The notes: generated from the letters alone by a model not told the origin. Positions 1 through 11,327 are shown, counted from the stretch's first letter. The stretch: DNA of 64,000 bases from Kappaphycus alvarezii (GCA_002205965.3 NADL03000641.1:248001-312000), one strand, 5' to 3'. Program-made: numbers and translations.

Positions 1-185
1 GAATGACGGTGTCTCCCACGCCTCTCAGCCATAAAGTTGATTAGGTCTTGGAGAACCTTGAGACCACATTTTCCAATCTGTCCATAGATGTCAATGGCGA
101 GGGGAATGAGTTCTAAGCCTTCTTAGTCGCAATCCGCAGGATAGTATGCTACGTTCTTCTCCACGGTCAAGATTAGATGCACCAT
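1..185 (-). pseudogene. Non-LTR retrotransposon endonuclease-like tail, cut by window edge
   Basis: On the minus strand one frame reads ELIPLAIDIYGQIGKCG followed by a short helical stretch, running off the left edge. It lines up with LLSPVGIDIYGALGDDG in the copy at 20.1-20.8 kb and with a FEIYGSV stretch near 26.3 kb, so the three belong to one family. In the better preserved copies this part follows a zinc-knuckle-like motif and D/DVTVAHP motifs, as in the restriction-like endonuclease tail of some non-LTR retrotransposons. A TAA or TAG-type stop sits just before the motif. There is no start codon or RT here, so it is a dead fragment. The family call rests on internal similarity and is moderately sure. 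Confidence 0.5.
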
Positions 186-326
186 TGTCAGCTATGTTGC
201 GGTATGGGACGGAGGGGGAAGGTTTGGGTGGTCTACTCTTGGAAGATATATCTGATCTATCCCATGGTTTTCCAGACAACCACAATCGACTCAAAAAGGT
301 ATGCCGACACGGTAATGGGGAAGGAC

Positions 327-600
327 CTACCCAAAGGCTACTTTTAGGCCAGCTATCAAGCAGACCGCATTGGACATGAAGGCTGCTGCAGCGTGCCTTT
401 GCATCAAAACCCCCCGAACCTTTCCGTACGTCTCCAATGCCCTTACGGTCACGTTCCTTGCCACGTCATTTAGCACTGCACATGCATCCGGGTGCCACCC
501 TCCAAGAGTTGAGACTGGCACAGGCACGAGCGTACCTCTGGTGGAGGTCGCGATAAAAGATTGATATCTTTTGTGCGTTGCATTTCGCGCCGCATCCAGA
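327..600 (-). pseudogene. Non-LTR retrotransposon C-terminal tail (second subfamily)
   Basis: The frame contains VPVSTLGGWHPDA, then a run ending in QRHAAAAFMSNA. Nearly the same peptide is encoded at 42,745-42,960 (PISTLGDWHPEA ... QRHATAAVMSNA), and it resembles the end of the longer fragment at 12.7-13.9 kb, where a PIALYSLGAAS segment follows the endonuclease-like region. It is therefore the extreme C-terminus of an RT-linked polyprotein, probably left by 5-prime truncation. It lies just downstream, on the same strand, of the J-domain gene and its minisatellite, but there is no sign that the two were one protein. Confidence 0.5.
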
Positions 601-819
601 GAGGATATCGGGTTGAAGGCCCTCACTCTCCTTTTGGAGGGGCAGAGTGGGGGCTGACACTGATGACATCGTTGCTCTGGGGACTATAGGTCCCGTTCTT
701 AAATTTCCAGACCCTTCACTTTTCCCTGTTACTTGAGGTGACTTCTGTCTTCTCGACTTTAGAATTGAACCCGCGCTCCTCGCTTCTTGAGAAGATCGAG
801 CTCCTCTGGCATCATCTGA

Positions 820-1130
820 CCTCCCCTCCCTCTCTGCGTCATCAGAACCACCAGAAACATCCCCCATCTCTCCGTCATCAGAACCACACCCCCTCTCTGC
901 GTCATCAAAACCATCCCCCCTCCCTGTGTTCTCAGAACCACCCCCCCCTTCCTGCCTCATCGAAATCACCCCCTCCCCGTGTTATCGGAACCACCACCCC
1001 TCCCTGTGTTATCGGAACCACCGCCTCTCCCTGTGTTATCGGAAACACCGCCCCTCCCTGTGTTATCGTGACCACCGCCCCTCCCTGTGTTATCGGAACC
1101 ACCGCCCCCCCCATGTCATTGGAACCCTCC
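820..1130. repeat. 27-bp minisatellite
   Basis: The core word gttatcgg recurs at 981, 1008, 1035, 1062 and 1089, an exact 27-bp spacing, with a degenerate unit near 1115. Less regular related units (ccctctctgcgtcatcagaa) extend to about 820. The period is a multiple of three, so on the minus strand the array reads as a nine-residue peptide repeat, GGAVVPITQ, in the same frame as the J-domain gene upstream. Confidence 0.9.
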
Positions 1131-2071
1131 ACCGTCGCAGCCCCACCGGAACACCCTCCCTTCCCTGTACACTCGCTGCCACCAGAACCGCCTTGCTTGT
1201 CAGCGTGGTTCTCTCAGTCGTCCGCAAGTCTCCGATCTCGACTTCTCCTGAGTTCAGGAGCCATCCTTGGTTGCTCTTCTTCCAACCTTCTTTGGCTATC
1301 CTCGTTCTCGAGATTGGTCCTAGAATGCTTACGGTTTCCACTTTCATGTGTTCCTCTCGGTGTCTTGGTATCAAAATGGCTCCCGAAAGCAGCGTTATAC
1401 CTTTCCATCCGTATGTTGTCATTCTCAATCATTTCTTGTTGCTCTCTCACCAAGAAATCCAAGAGTTTCTTCTTATCGGAAGGTTCATAGGAATATACAA
1501 CATCGAAAGATATCATAAACCCAGCGATAGACCTGTTCTCGATCTCCTCGAAAGACATCTCATTGTCTACCTGAGATTTGGCTCTGGAAAGGATTTGCAT
1601 AGTACGGCTTACTGCTCTCCTATCAGCTCCAGAACCCGTAGCAAATTTGTCGGGGTGTAGAAGAATCGAGAGCTGCCGGTGGTGCCTCATAATATTTGGA
1701 ACAGTCGGGCGATTGTTGCGTTCAGCGTTGTGGGAATAATCCATGCAGAACAAGTCCAGAAGGTGAGTGACTTTGGATTCAACAGTTCCGAATTTGTTCA
1801 AGCTTCCCGCCCTTTCAAGGGTAATTTTCGCATTGTGGCAAGAGAAAGACCACGAGTCAAAAACAGAGGTGAAAACTGGTGAGCTTGAGTGAAACACAGA
1901 GTTTCCCAATGGAAACTTTGGCAAGAACAGGTAGTTGTTCGTAGAGTGAGACCCTGGATGGTCTGTTGAGCAGTTAGTTTGAGGGATATTTTTGGTTGGT
2001 TGTGGGGCTGTTTGAGTCAGGGAGCCGTCGTGATTCGTCAACTTCATTATAATTTGGCGGACGAATTTCAC
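932..2071 (-). pseudogene. J-domain (DnaJ-like) protein with C-terminal nine-residue repeat, one in-frame stop
   Basis: An open frame from an ATG at 2071 runs 285 codons. Residues about 120-175 look like a J-domain: a helix RHHRQLSILL, the hallmark HPDK, then a helix with SRTMQILSRAKSQV. J-domains stimulate Hsp70 ATPase activity through the HPD loop. The rest is charged and low in complexity, with E/R-rich stretches (EDSQRRLEEEQ). A TGA at 1214-1216 ends the frame, but the same frame then stays open through a Gly-rich linker and the 27-bp minisatellite to about 932. Either the protein ends at residue 285, or a longer form was cut by one nonsense change. No second DnaJ domain, signal peptide or membrane segment is seen. 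Confidence 0.5.
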
Positions 2072-2300
2072 AGTCTTCTATCAAAGTCGCATTGCGACTT
2101 TTGTTAACATTTGTTTTCAGTTGTAGACATTTCGGGTCCCCCAAAAGTCTCCTGCAAGGCATATAGTAGCCGTTCTGAGTAATCTTTTCGAATAAGAATT
2201 GTAAAAAACAATTGATACACTACGTGACTTGCGTTCTTTATCATGGACATTATGTCGACTTATGGGTATAATGTAGAAAAACATTGTGATATTGTGGATT

Positions 2301-2835
2301 TCACCAATATAACTTCACAGCATTCCTAAATTTACGAATGGTTATACGCAATGCATGAACAGTCCACGACTGTTCTAACAGTTCACGGAATTTTACATTG
2401 TTTACCCTATAGAAAATTGATGTGTCCCCATCAGATTCCGACTTTATCACTTTCTCTTTTATATAGGCATCTCTTACAGAAATAATATCAATCATGAGGC
2501 GCTTTTCCAAAGTGTAGGAAAACTTAGTGATAACATTAAATAGGCTTTTGGAGACCGTAAAAATTTAAAGTGGAATTTTGATTCCGAGCAAGGATTCAAA
2601 GTTGTGCTTGATCATGTAGCCAATATAGAAGGCATCAGCGAAAGCAAAAACTTCGGCGGCCAGTACAGATCTAGTTACTGGGCGACTTTTGTGAATAGAA
2701 TAAACCAGCACACTACAATTCCGGGCCTTTTTAGTTAGAAAACAACGTATCCATGTTGGGAAGCATTGTCGTCGTTGCTTGCGAATGAAGAGTCAGAATA
2801 TACCTTCACCTGTGGTGCAACTGCTGACAAATAAC
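2301..2835 (-). pseudogene. Ty1/copia-like RNase H domain (element copia-1)
   Basis: On the minus strand, frames from about 2835 read VYSDSSFASND, then KSRPVTRSVLAAEVFAFADAF, TVSKSLFNVITK and EKRLMIDIISVRDAY. This order (the D of the first strand, the SRSVLAAE helix, the EKRLMIDI segment) is typical of the RNase H domain at the end of copia pol in fungal-type elements, where it degrades the RNA of RNA/DNA hybrids. There is a frame change near 2,740 and a stop after GIKIPL. It completes the pol whose RT lies at 3.7-4.65 kb; the two parts are separated by the insertion at 2,811-3,731. Confidence 0.7.
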
Positions 2836-3731
2836 AAAACCAACAACCAACAGCGGCCAACCTAATATGCAGACACTGAGGGTGTCCGACTCCCTCCTTT
2901 TATATTAGCTTGAGACGCGGCGAACGGTAGCCGCAGAGGTGATAGAGACTTGTGCGGCCAAGTCAATACTGGATGCCACTCGGCGTGGGGCGTAGCTCCC
3001 AAATGTCCAGCAATGACCTAACCTCGTAGAATGGATTGCAGCGGCCCGCCTTAGGGCTTTCGACTGGTCTTTTGGGCGCAGATCACTCCTTACACCTACT
3101 CCTTGAGGGACATACAGTGGTTTCGTCGATATCTTGTAGCAGCGGTGAAGCCTTACCGCACCACTCGAACCCCAGCGGGGATCGCCGCCACGACGCTACC
3201 TGCGGTGAGTCGTTCACTCCTCTAATACCTAGCAGGTAATCCTGCGCACGCAACCTAAGCACGCACCGTCACCGGCGGCGGTCGCAACCTGCCGCGATGG
3301 AACCGATGGAACCAACGCTAGTCTGTAACGGATGCAACGAGAGGAAAACAGATAAAAGGGTATCAAAGACTTCCGCGCTACGCGATGGGCGTTTATAGAA
3401 GGGAAGACTCGATCGATAGAGCCGCAACTATGAGGGTTCGGGAGATCTTGTAGGTCCAAGGTGATTTTACACTCAAGGGGGGGTAACATGGGGTATTGGA
3501 CCTTATATGTACAGAGTCCCACCTTGCCCGCCGTCGGCTCAGGTGAGCCGGTTGCAGGGATCCAAGATGGATCCAGATCTAATCTATCATAAGCTACGCT
3601 AAATAGGTACAGCGGCCACCATGGGCCGCGCCCGCATACCATGCGCTGTAGAACGCCCACCGTAGGGGATCAACTTAGACTTGCCACCCTAATTGCGTTT
3701 CTTGGGTCTAGGACGCCAACAATGCACTACA
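2811..3731. mobile_element. ~0.92-kb insertion with short terminal inverted repeats
   Basis: This GC-richer block splits copia-1 pol between the end of RT (LGKNSIRL) and the first RNase H strand (VKVYSDSS). Its ends are tgtggtgca at the left and tgcactaca at the right, an imperfect terminal inverted repeat (TGTRGTGCA). The flanks, read on the minus strand, are aaggttga and caggtgaa, which may be a decayed 8-bp target duplication of the kind made by hAT-type elements. Inside, a 143-codon minus frame (3,229-3,660) has no recognisable domain. It is best read as a non-autonomous DNA transposon; the superfamily is a guess. Confidence 0.5.
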
Positions 3732-4650
3732 TCAACCTTATGGAGTTTTTTCCCAACCTGTAGTACCAAGGCGAAGATCTATCGTTTTTCTGCACATAAT
3801 TTCCAACTTCTTGTAACTGATTTATTTCTTCCACTTAGAATTTTGTTTCAGTCACTTGCGCGGCCATATTCACGGCAAAACATATTTCAGGTTTTGTATG
3901 TCTTAACCGAGCCAATCTATGCCTTAACGATCTGAATTCAGAAAAAGAGTCGTCCATCGGCAGAATTCGTAACTTTTTAATATACTATTCCTGACTTAAC
4001 TCGAATCCATAATCAGTTCTCTTTACTCTGACACCTGCAAATACAGTGTCATCGGGGTCCCTCTCTCTGTATTCATACTTATCAAAAGTCTTTTGGGAAA
4101 AATTAAAGAATAAATCGTTTCCACAAAGTAGAGAATCGTTCAAATATGTGTCAACTAATCCCTGAAGCTCTCTTTCTACATGCTTTGCGAAGGGTGCGAG
4201 ATCTCTATCGGTTGGAATTATACCGGGATATTTCTTCGGGTGTGAATTCAAAGTGCGATTCCAATAGTCTCCTGAATCAGATAATCGGTAAAAGAGGTTT
4301 CAGTAACTGGAGTAACTGGTTCTTAGGTATTCCAAAGTCTGTGGTTGGTCTAAGGTAACCTTTGTGTATCAGACTGTGAGTTGACTGTACATACGCCTGT
4401 TTAACATTTTGAGACCATTTCTTGAAATCATATATTGCAGCAATTGCCACCAACAATCGTGAAGAACACTGGCAAATAGTCCTCGTGTCATGTACGAGAT
4501 AGTCCCCATGAAGTTGTACTACAAACAGTGTTTTGTTTATCTCTTTGTCGTTGCTCTTATTTTTGATTGAAAGAACTAATCTTCCAGGGAGGATATTAGC
4601 ATTCTTTGGTATTTAATCCCTAGCGACCATTTTACAGGTATTTCTCTAAA
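3732..4650 (-). pseudogene. Ty1/copia-like reverse transcriptase (element copia-1)
   Basis: Minus-strand frames in order read RLLVAIAAIYDFKKWSQ, VKQAYVQS, YLRPTTDFGIP, LLQLLKPL, SDSGDYW, then a segment where the catalytic box should be, YLNDSLLCGN, then DDTVFAGVRV and FRSLRHRLARLRHTKPEI. This is the fingers-palm-thumb order of a copia RT. The active-site box is normally YVDD-S/M; here the first aspartate is asparagine, so the enzyme would be inactive. There are frameshifts near 4,270 and a TAA at 3985. Upstream lies integrase and downstream, past the insertion, RNase H: the IN-RT-RH order that separates copia from gypsy. Confidence 0.75.
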
Positions 4651-4699
4651 CGATTCCTTCTATTTCTTTCTGTTTCGCTTTCTTCAACAGAATTGGATC

Positions 4700-5930
4700 T
4701 GGATCTCGTGAGTACAGAACTTCATTGAAGTTGACGTCTATAAGTTGAAGATTTTTAGATTATACCCTTTTTTTGCTGAATACAGATCTTCTACTAGTGT
4801 TTCAACGTGATCATTGAAATATAGTTCTACTTGAGAGCGTGATTTTTGCACTTCCTCGCCATTTCTGTCTATGAAGACGTGTTTGTCATTAAGTTTCGTG
4901 ATTTTGTAGGGTCTTGTCCATTTAGGTTTGGACTTTTCACAATATTTTAGAACATTACTTCAAATTCTAAGTTTCGTGGTGAGCGGAACGTTGAAGCTGC
5001 GAATTCGGAGCTTTTTTGAGTCTGACTTCTGAAGTGATAGCTTCCATCTCAGCTCTTACCATTTCAAGCTCTTTCATTCGTTACAATTGATTCGTAATTT
5101 CGCTATTCTTGCCCGAAAACCTCGGCAAAAGTCCAAAGACGAGTAACGAAGGAACCAGTCTTTCTGGGTTCATAGTATCGTTCATATCTTTAACGGCGAG
5201 ACGTAAAGCAAACTCTATTTCAGCTTCAGGCTGTGATTGGCAAATATTGTGGTAAATACATCGTAACAAATCATTTTGACGTTCACTAGAACCAATAGAA
5301 TTATGAATTTCAACTCTAGATAGGCTGAGTTTGATCGCATTCGATTTTATGAAATTCTTCCACTCCTAGGAATCGAACTGACTGCCTTGGTCCATTTTCA
5401 TTCTATAAAGAAATCCAGTGTAAATTTTTGCCCAGCATTCAAGAAAAGAGTTCCAAATAGATTCCATACTTTGACTGTGTAAGAATACAGCATTAGTGAA
5501 ATGAATTTGTGTATTCAAGATATGAAGTACAGGATTTTTTTGTCAACAAACATACTATCAAGAGCTAGTTTTTGATTTATTATGATTCCATTGGACGTAC
5601 TAACCTGGAATGATCTGTGTTTTGGCTCAAAGTTCTGACATATGCGGAATTGTTTGGATATTTCCGAAATCAAGTATCGCATATCAGGCCTTGTTTCCTC
5701 TAGTATAGCTCTGCTAATCAGATTGAATAGCTTTGAGGCATGCAGATGGAAAAAGTGTAAATATAGGCGTTTTAATTGATAATTTGAGAACAGGATTTAG
5801 AAAAATCCCACACGACATAAGTATGACCCTGTTTGCGTGTGATTGTAATAGGCAATCCATGTCCTTTGGACACAAGTAGTATTTCAACGTTGTCTGCAAC
5901 AAGTCCAAGTTTTTCGAAAGCTTCTAGGCC
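4700..5930 (-). pseudogene. Ty1/copia-like integrase (element copia-1)
   Basis: Near 5,380 the minus strand encodes KMDQGSQFDS, the second catalytic aspartate region of a retroviral-type integrase, with a TAG directly after it. Then come SIGSSERQN, QSQPEAEIEFALRLAVKDMN and PSLLVFGLLPRF (5,110-5,260), a block typical of integrases in fungal-type elements. Around 4,900 KWTRPYKITKL and FIDRNGEEVQ match the small C-terminal domain. The part above 5,700 is too decayed to show the zinc-binding N-terminus with certainty. Integrase joins the cDNA to the host chromosome; this copy cannot be active. Confidence 0.7.
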
Positions 5931-6360
5931 ACACTGCATGGTAACTTTTTAAGTAACGGTTAATTTTAACGTTGTGCTACAATAAAATTAACAATTAAGT
6001 AATTTTAACGGTCCAGTATTTAATTTTATTAATTGTCACTTATTAAAATCCTACTGAAACATTAAAAGTATCGATTTATTAGACTGTTGTTGTCCGAGTC
6101 TCAGTTCAACAATACTGTAGTGATATACTTCTTACGCAATCATTGCCATTCCTGATTATTGGTGTTCTGTTTTTCAAATAGTATTCGAACAGTAACAAAG
6201 TGACACGATACGTACTGAATCATTAAAAAAAATAAAGATGTATCGACCTTAGTTTCTATATTTCATTCTGCAAGTAACAAACTAATGCAATTTATGACGA
6301 ACCATTAGAATACATAACTATTGAAACTTAAATGCAAAGATTATTATTTTCACTCCCTAA
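5931..6360. other. AT-rich spacer upstream of copia-1
   Basis: Rich in taatttta-type runs and without a supported reading frame. The gag and 5-prime LTR of copia-1 would be expected here or further right, but I cannot recognise them. Confidence 0.5.
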
Positions 6361-6939
6361 TCCAACCAACAGTTGTTTGCTCCCCTCTAGGGAGGTAGCA
6401 ATTCTGGGATATATCTATCTGCTAGCAGATTCTAGCACTAGCCAAACCCAACTCGCAATTCAGGTCCTCACATCAATTGCCTCCTCTCACGGACACTCCC
6501 TCTGAGGGAGTCCCCTCCACCAACCCACACACGACGACGTGCAGTAGTTTGGTGCCCCCTACCACTGCAGCTATTTCGTTCCCTTTCTTCTCAACGTTCA
6601 ACAACTGCCCTCTACACAGTTGTTTTGCCGCGTTCGGAGCCCGCCCATCGCGATCCATCGCTCGGTGCGGGCGCCGGCTTCATTAGTCCTCCTTATGCTA
6701 GGGTTCGCTTTTCAGTTTGAAATGCTTTGTTTTCTTTTCCTTGTTGCAACGGTTTCATCGGAACCAATCAACATTGGTATGGTGATCGAGCGCCATCCAT
6801 CGCCCCGGCGCATGTGGGACGAACCGTGAAAAGCGTGCAAGGTTGGTTCCTCTACTCAACTGGCGACACGAAGTTTGGGATTTACTGCTCCAAACCTACC
6901 CAATATACAGAAATTTTGATCAGGGTGTTGACGTTTGGT
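6361..6939. other. GC-richer stretch, no recognised gene
   Basis: Base composition changes sharply from the AT-rich spacer. It contains a short perfect inverted repeat, actccctc-t-gagggagt, near 6,495. Overlapping 60-87 codon frames on both strands give no recognisable protein. A copia LTR remnant is possible, but no second copy was found. Confidence 0.3.
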
Positions 6940-7175
6940 CTCCGACCAGGTCTACCGTCCTGGGAGAGCGCCGTAGTTGTGTCCGTTTGAAGGAACCGTG
7001 TTTTCCCTGGGTGAAGTTTTTCAAGCCGCTTCCGCCCTTTTTGTTCGAGGTACTCTTTGTGGAGTTTTCTTGTTCCCCGTTTATACAGCTTGGCTTCGTA
7101 AGTGGCATCAAATAATTACTTCCTAAGTCCGTACTGTTTTGGCTAATGCGACGACCGCTTAACGAGTTAAAGTAA
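6940..7175. repeat. Dispersed repeat R2, copy 1
   Basis: The stretch around tttttcaagccgctt and gtggagttttctt recurs in the same orientation at 36,490-36,725. Similarity is interrupted by small indels. On the minus strand both copies encode a related peptide, ENST...SGLKNFT (QENSTKSTSNKKGGSGLKNF here; a variant at the other copy), so the repeat may come from a coding region of an element on the minus strand. Confidence 0.6.
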
Positions 7176-7179
7176 GTGT

Positions 7180-8690
7180 TTTCCCGTCAACGTGGAGCAG
7201 GCCTCAACAGCATGCCACGAGAAATATTTTCCAAGAAGGACGCATGGTGGGGCGACGGGACGGAGGGGCGTGAAAAAGCTTGGTTTTGAGCTGGTGCCTG
7301 TGCCGATGGAGGGGACAGTCAGTAAGGTAGAGATTGAGGCTGGGTTTTCGATGTTCGGCAGTCGGGTAAGGGCGGGCATGGAATGTGATAGGGATCAGGT
7401 GCGGCGCGAGATTGAAGGTGTGAGGGAGGCGGTTTTGGGTTTGGGTTTTGGGTGGAGGGAGAAGATAGGGATCGGAGGAGAGGGAGGGGCAGGGAGGTTT
7501 GGAGAAGGGTGGGGAGAAGGGGTTAATCGTTGGGATGGGGAGGGAGATTGTAAAACGTATTGAAATAAATGACCGCCAATCGGACATACTCTTCTGACTC
7601 ACTCCAAATGACCCCTCCTCTCGACTACAGTGTAATGTAAACAGAGCGAAATCCTAGAATGCATTTCTACTTGTCTTTGATATTGCAAAATAACTGCTAT
7701 TGATCCCACCACCTGGAGCCCTCACAATCACACCTACACTCTCTCTGCGCCAGCAATAAGCCGAACCTCCTTATTTTTCCCTTCCTCCATTACCTCCCCA
7801 TCCTTTTGCGACATCCCCCTTCCCCAACCCATGTCCATCTCCCTAGCGAGTAACCGCGACCCCTCCAGCAACATGACAAGCTTGACCTCCTGACCGCTCG
7901 AGCCTCAATCTTGTTGCTTTCCCCATCCTCTACTCTAGCGTCCACATTCTCGAAAATCTCCATACCTTCCCACCCCCCAGCTCCTGCTTTCCCCTTCCAC
8001 GCACTATAGTCCTCGGCATCGTTCAACTTCAAACCTCTCGAACTGCCACCAATCATTCCCATTGCACTGATCTTACCATCCATTTCGCGCACGATATTCT
8101 CTTTGCAGCTGTTCTCTGCTCCCCAACGCCACTTTCACACTCCACTGTCTAACCCGCTACCAAATTTCTGCTTCTATTCATATCTTCACAAATCCATTTG
8201 TTCATCTCTTTATACATCCTACTCTTCCTATTCATCTAGTATGTTTGACACAGTTACGGCTAGTCTCAATTGCAAGCCTGTAATCCGACAACATACCAAT
8301 CCTGCGAATGCTCACCATCGTCTAAGTGTGGCATGCCCTAATTCATTCCAGACTTATTCACCCTTTCTAGGTGCAGAAGCTCACCTTCATCTCGTTTCGG
8401 ATACGCATACCATCGCTCAACTCCATTACATCCTCACTTGCACACCCTACTATTATCCCACGACTGTACACCCTCACTTGCATATCCTCTCCGTCAACCA
8501 CCTCCCGCTTGTCCCCACTTGCAATCCCTGCAAATCATTAACGGTGCAACATGACTCCTACCCCACGTCTACACAATTTAACATGCTTCTTCTCCCTTTC
8601 CTTTCCTCGCTTTTTCGTACCGCTTTGGACAATGCTTCAGATTGACACTAACAAGAATCGCAAGTTTGTGAGGGCATTAAACATTGACAG
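7180..8690. other. Low-complexity purine/pyrimidine-biased stretch
   Basis: About 7,240-7,560 is purine-rich on the plus strand (gggtttgggttttggg, ggggagaaggg); about 7,740-8,090 is pyrimidine-rich. The long frames here (123 codons plus at 7,192; 132 minus at 7,204; 180 plus at 8,103 from a TTG) overlap each other on opposite strands and have biased composition, so none is called as a gene. Confidence 0.5.
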
Positions 8691-8699
8691 AGTGCGAAT

Positions 8700-11035
8700 T
8701 ATTCAAACTAAGAACTATATTTTGAACAGCTACAAGTGAGACATATCCAGGGGTGCCTGGCCAATCATCGCACATTGACAGTGTATAGCCTAAGAAGCGC
8801 GTGACATATCAAAAGTCTTCTGGCAAATACTCATCCAACACAGCATTTAGACCGACCTCATCCGTATAGTCGTCGTCGGCAGAAGGAGGAGATTACCCCT
8901 TAGACTCCCCATCCCCCAAAGCTAACCACTTCTCGTCAATTTGTTCAGAAATATACGTTTGGTCTTGAACTGCATATGTCACTGTAGCCAAATAACGACT
9001 CAAAAGACCATAAGCTGGCATTAATGTGTCAAGAATGCACCTAAACGTAGGCATCCACTCTTCAGTTCATTCAGTATTTTCTGAACTATCTTCGTCATCC
9101 CCTTTGTTGGAGTCCCCCTCGCTGGAATAAATAAGTCTCCTTTTATCCACAGTGCCCACGGCTCTGAATACAGATAGTAGCACTTTCGAAATCACCTAGA
9201 GAGCCGTAAGAGAACGTTTATGGTATTCCAGCATACCATAATGGCCATTTGCTTGTCGAAAGAGCAGAATACGCGAACGAAGAAAGCCGCTACGTCAATT
9301 AAATTAATGTAGCGTCTCTATTTCTTCCTAACTGTCCCTCTATGCTTACGAAGGGTGCCCTTCCTGCTTGCTGGTTTCACTAAAACGTCGTGCTCTGACA
9401 CAAGACAAACATCATTTCTGGAATGTACAAGTGATATATACGTATCACTGTTTTGGTCGTTCAAATCGCTCAAGGTAAGCTTTACAGTATCCGCGTAACT
9501 CAAAACCTGCGGAATGTCTTTTGCAGGTTGCTGACTCACTGTAGCATAGCCGCTCATTGCCAGCCTGATTTCAGAGTCATGCATACAGAATTTATAGTAC
9601 TTCTCTCAATCGACGAATAGATGTCCCACAGCGTCCAAGAAACAGTCACTACCTTCCTTCCGACCTGAATTAAAAGCGTTAAAAGTTGCTGAATACAGCT
9701 GTGAAAATACATATAAGCAATCATCTTCCCATTTCTCGCGAGAGCCCGTCGTGATGCTTTTCTTACGACCATACATTTCACGGCCACACTCTGCAGTCTC
9801 CTTCATTTGAAAAAAATTTTCAATATTTTCGTTGCTTACAGACGGAGCAATGTTTTTTTCCTCGATTGATACCTTCTTTCGCAACCACTTGGGAAGCACC
9901 TTCCAGTCCCCTTCGTTAGATACCGCATTGTTAGGATTGTATCCAGTACTCGTGGGTAGAAATGCACCAAAAGTATTCAATCGAGCGTTTCGGTGAGCCA
10001 TCTTCATGGCCACCAAGTGTCGAAAATATGGATGCTGCTTTGCCCGTATGCCCTTAAACACCTTTTTGCTCTCGTCATTCTTCTTAGACCAATAAAGTGC
10101 CTTTAGCACTCTGCCAAAATCCGCATTTGTAAGTTAGCCGTTGTTATACTCCATAAACTTCAGAATGATGGAGATTACGGTATTTTAAAGGGATGATGCA
10201 AGTTTGACCGGTTTCCATATTAGGATGTTGCCTACAGTACTGTCAAACCGCTCATCCATGATTTCTTCATACTGCCTAACCGGCTTGATGCCCTTTTTGG
10301 ATTTGGCCTTTCCAGAGTCAATAGGGCTGCTGCCACGGCTGAGAAGTGTCTCAAGCATTGTTTTCATCTTTCCCATCCCTGTTCGGATGCCGACCATTTC
10401 CTTCTCAACCCTAGCCACTCTTTATGAGAAGCTGAGCAGCTCTCTACTCTGAACAGAGCCAGTGGCGTTTTGCAGAGAGCAAACTGGGCCAGTCGTCAGC
10501 GGAGATAGAGAACGACGAGTTGAGGGATCACTGTCCCTCTCTTGCTCAGAATCAGATCTTCTGACGCTGTGCCTGAAGTCTCTCGCTTCAGGTGTTACTG
10601 GAACATGTTTATCTATCGGAGAAGACTCCTACGGTTGCCGAGGTGGAAATCCCGGGATATCTATTCTATGTTCGCTGCTCCCTATAATATTCCGAGTTGT
10701 TTCATGAAAACCGTCAGTGACCGCCGGCGGAGTGTCCACTGGACTTTTTGATCGCTTAGAATGAAAATTTTCTTGCGACATCATGTTGCCCCTGCCATCA
10801 TTAGATGGCAGATGCTCAAGCGAGCTGGTTGATTTAGGCGAGACTTGCGCGGGTGAGCCTTTTATTACGGAAGACTTTGCCTTACTGGTGGACTGACGCC
10901 GAGGCAAATTTCGGGGTGAGAGAGTTTTGTTTGTTCGCCACCACAGTTGCAGTTGCTCTCAAGGACTTTCTGGCCCTTGATTTCTTGGCAGCTGGGGCTG
11001 ATCCAAATGATCCGTTGTTCATGCGCTTATTCGTA
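8700..11035 (-). pseudogene. Unrecognised long gene, broken mostly by stop codons
   Basis: Four open segments on the minus strand (10,907-10,629; 10,418-10,185; 10,109-9,606; 9,584-9,318) lie in the same frame, separated only by in-frame stops (TAG, TAA, TAA, TAA, TGA). The frame can be followed with one or two shifts to about 8,700, where it reads TEEWMPTFRCILDTLMPAYG and later VTRFLGYTLSMCDDWPG. The N-terminal part, with a frameshift near 10,890, is Ser/Pro/Lys-rich (AAKKSRARKSLRATA) and looks nuclear; then a possible coiled coil (RVEKEMVGIRTGMGKMKTML); then an ordered part with ADFGRVLKALYW and HPYFRHLVAMKMAHRNARLN; then an acidic run (SNKGDDEDSSEN). I do not recognise the family. Total about 700 codons. 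It could be an accessory protein of an unknown element; a dispersed repeat begins just beyond its 5-prime end. Confidence 0.6.
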
Positions 11036-11138
11036 ATACTTGCTCAAACAACACAAATCGCGACTAGATCGAGAGCTCGCATGTATCTCGGATACTTGCG
11101 TTTGATACGGAGAAATGATTGGTGGAGAAAAGAATACC

Positions 11139-11327
11139 GTATTAACTAAAATCGGTATCAAAAAAAAGTGGACTGAAAAGTTTTTTGCAGTAAAGGGGAT
11201 GTAATTCATATCGTTAGAATTAACTAGTCGAGATGATTACAGCGGTATGCATAACTCCCGGAATGCACGGGTTTAAGCGTAATTATGGTCATTTATCTGC
11301 CGGGAGGGGTAGTCGTGGCACAGAAAC
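11139..11327 (+). repeat. Dispersed repeat R1, copy 1
   Basis: Begins gtattaactaaaatcggtat and ends near gtcgtggcacagaaa. The reverse complement of 26,719-26,905 carries the same sequence with scattered substitutions and a few small indels (roughly 80 percent identity by eye). It starts about 100 bp past the 5-prime end of the unrecognised gene on the left, so it may be an end of that element. Confidence 0.75.

Noticed and set aside
738-1660. Two long plus-strand ORFs (250 and 244 codons)
   Set aside because: They are opposite-strand shadows of the minisatellite and J-domain gene; the His/Pro/Ser repeats come from the 27-bp array.
2850-3700. Possible rRNA piece in the GC-rich block
   Set aside because: No recognisable rRNA core sequence; the block is delimited as an insertion with inverted ends.
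7192-7602. Overlapping plus and minus ORFs of 123 and 132 codons
   Set aside because: They mirror each other in a purine-rich tract; biased composition explains the open frames.
8103-8645. 180-codon plus ORF
   Set aside because: No ATG start, pyrimidine-rich low-complexity sequence and no motif.
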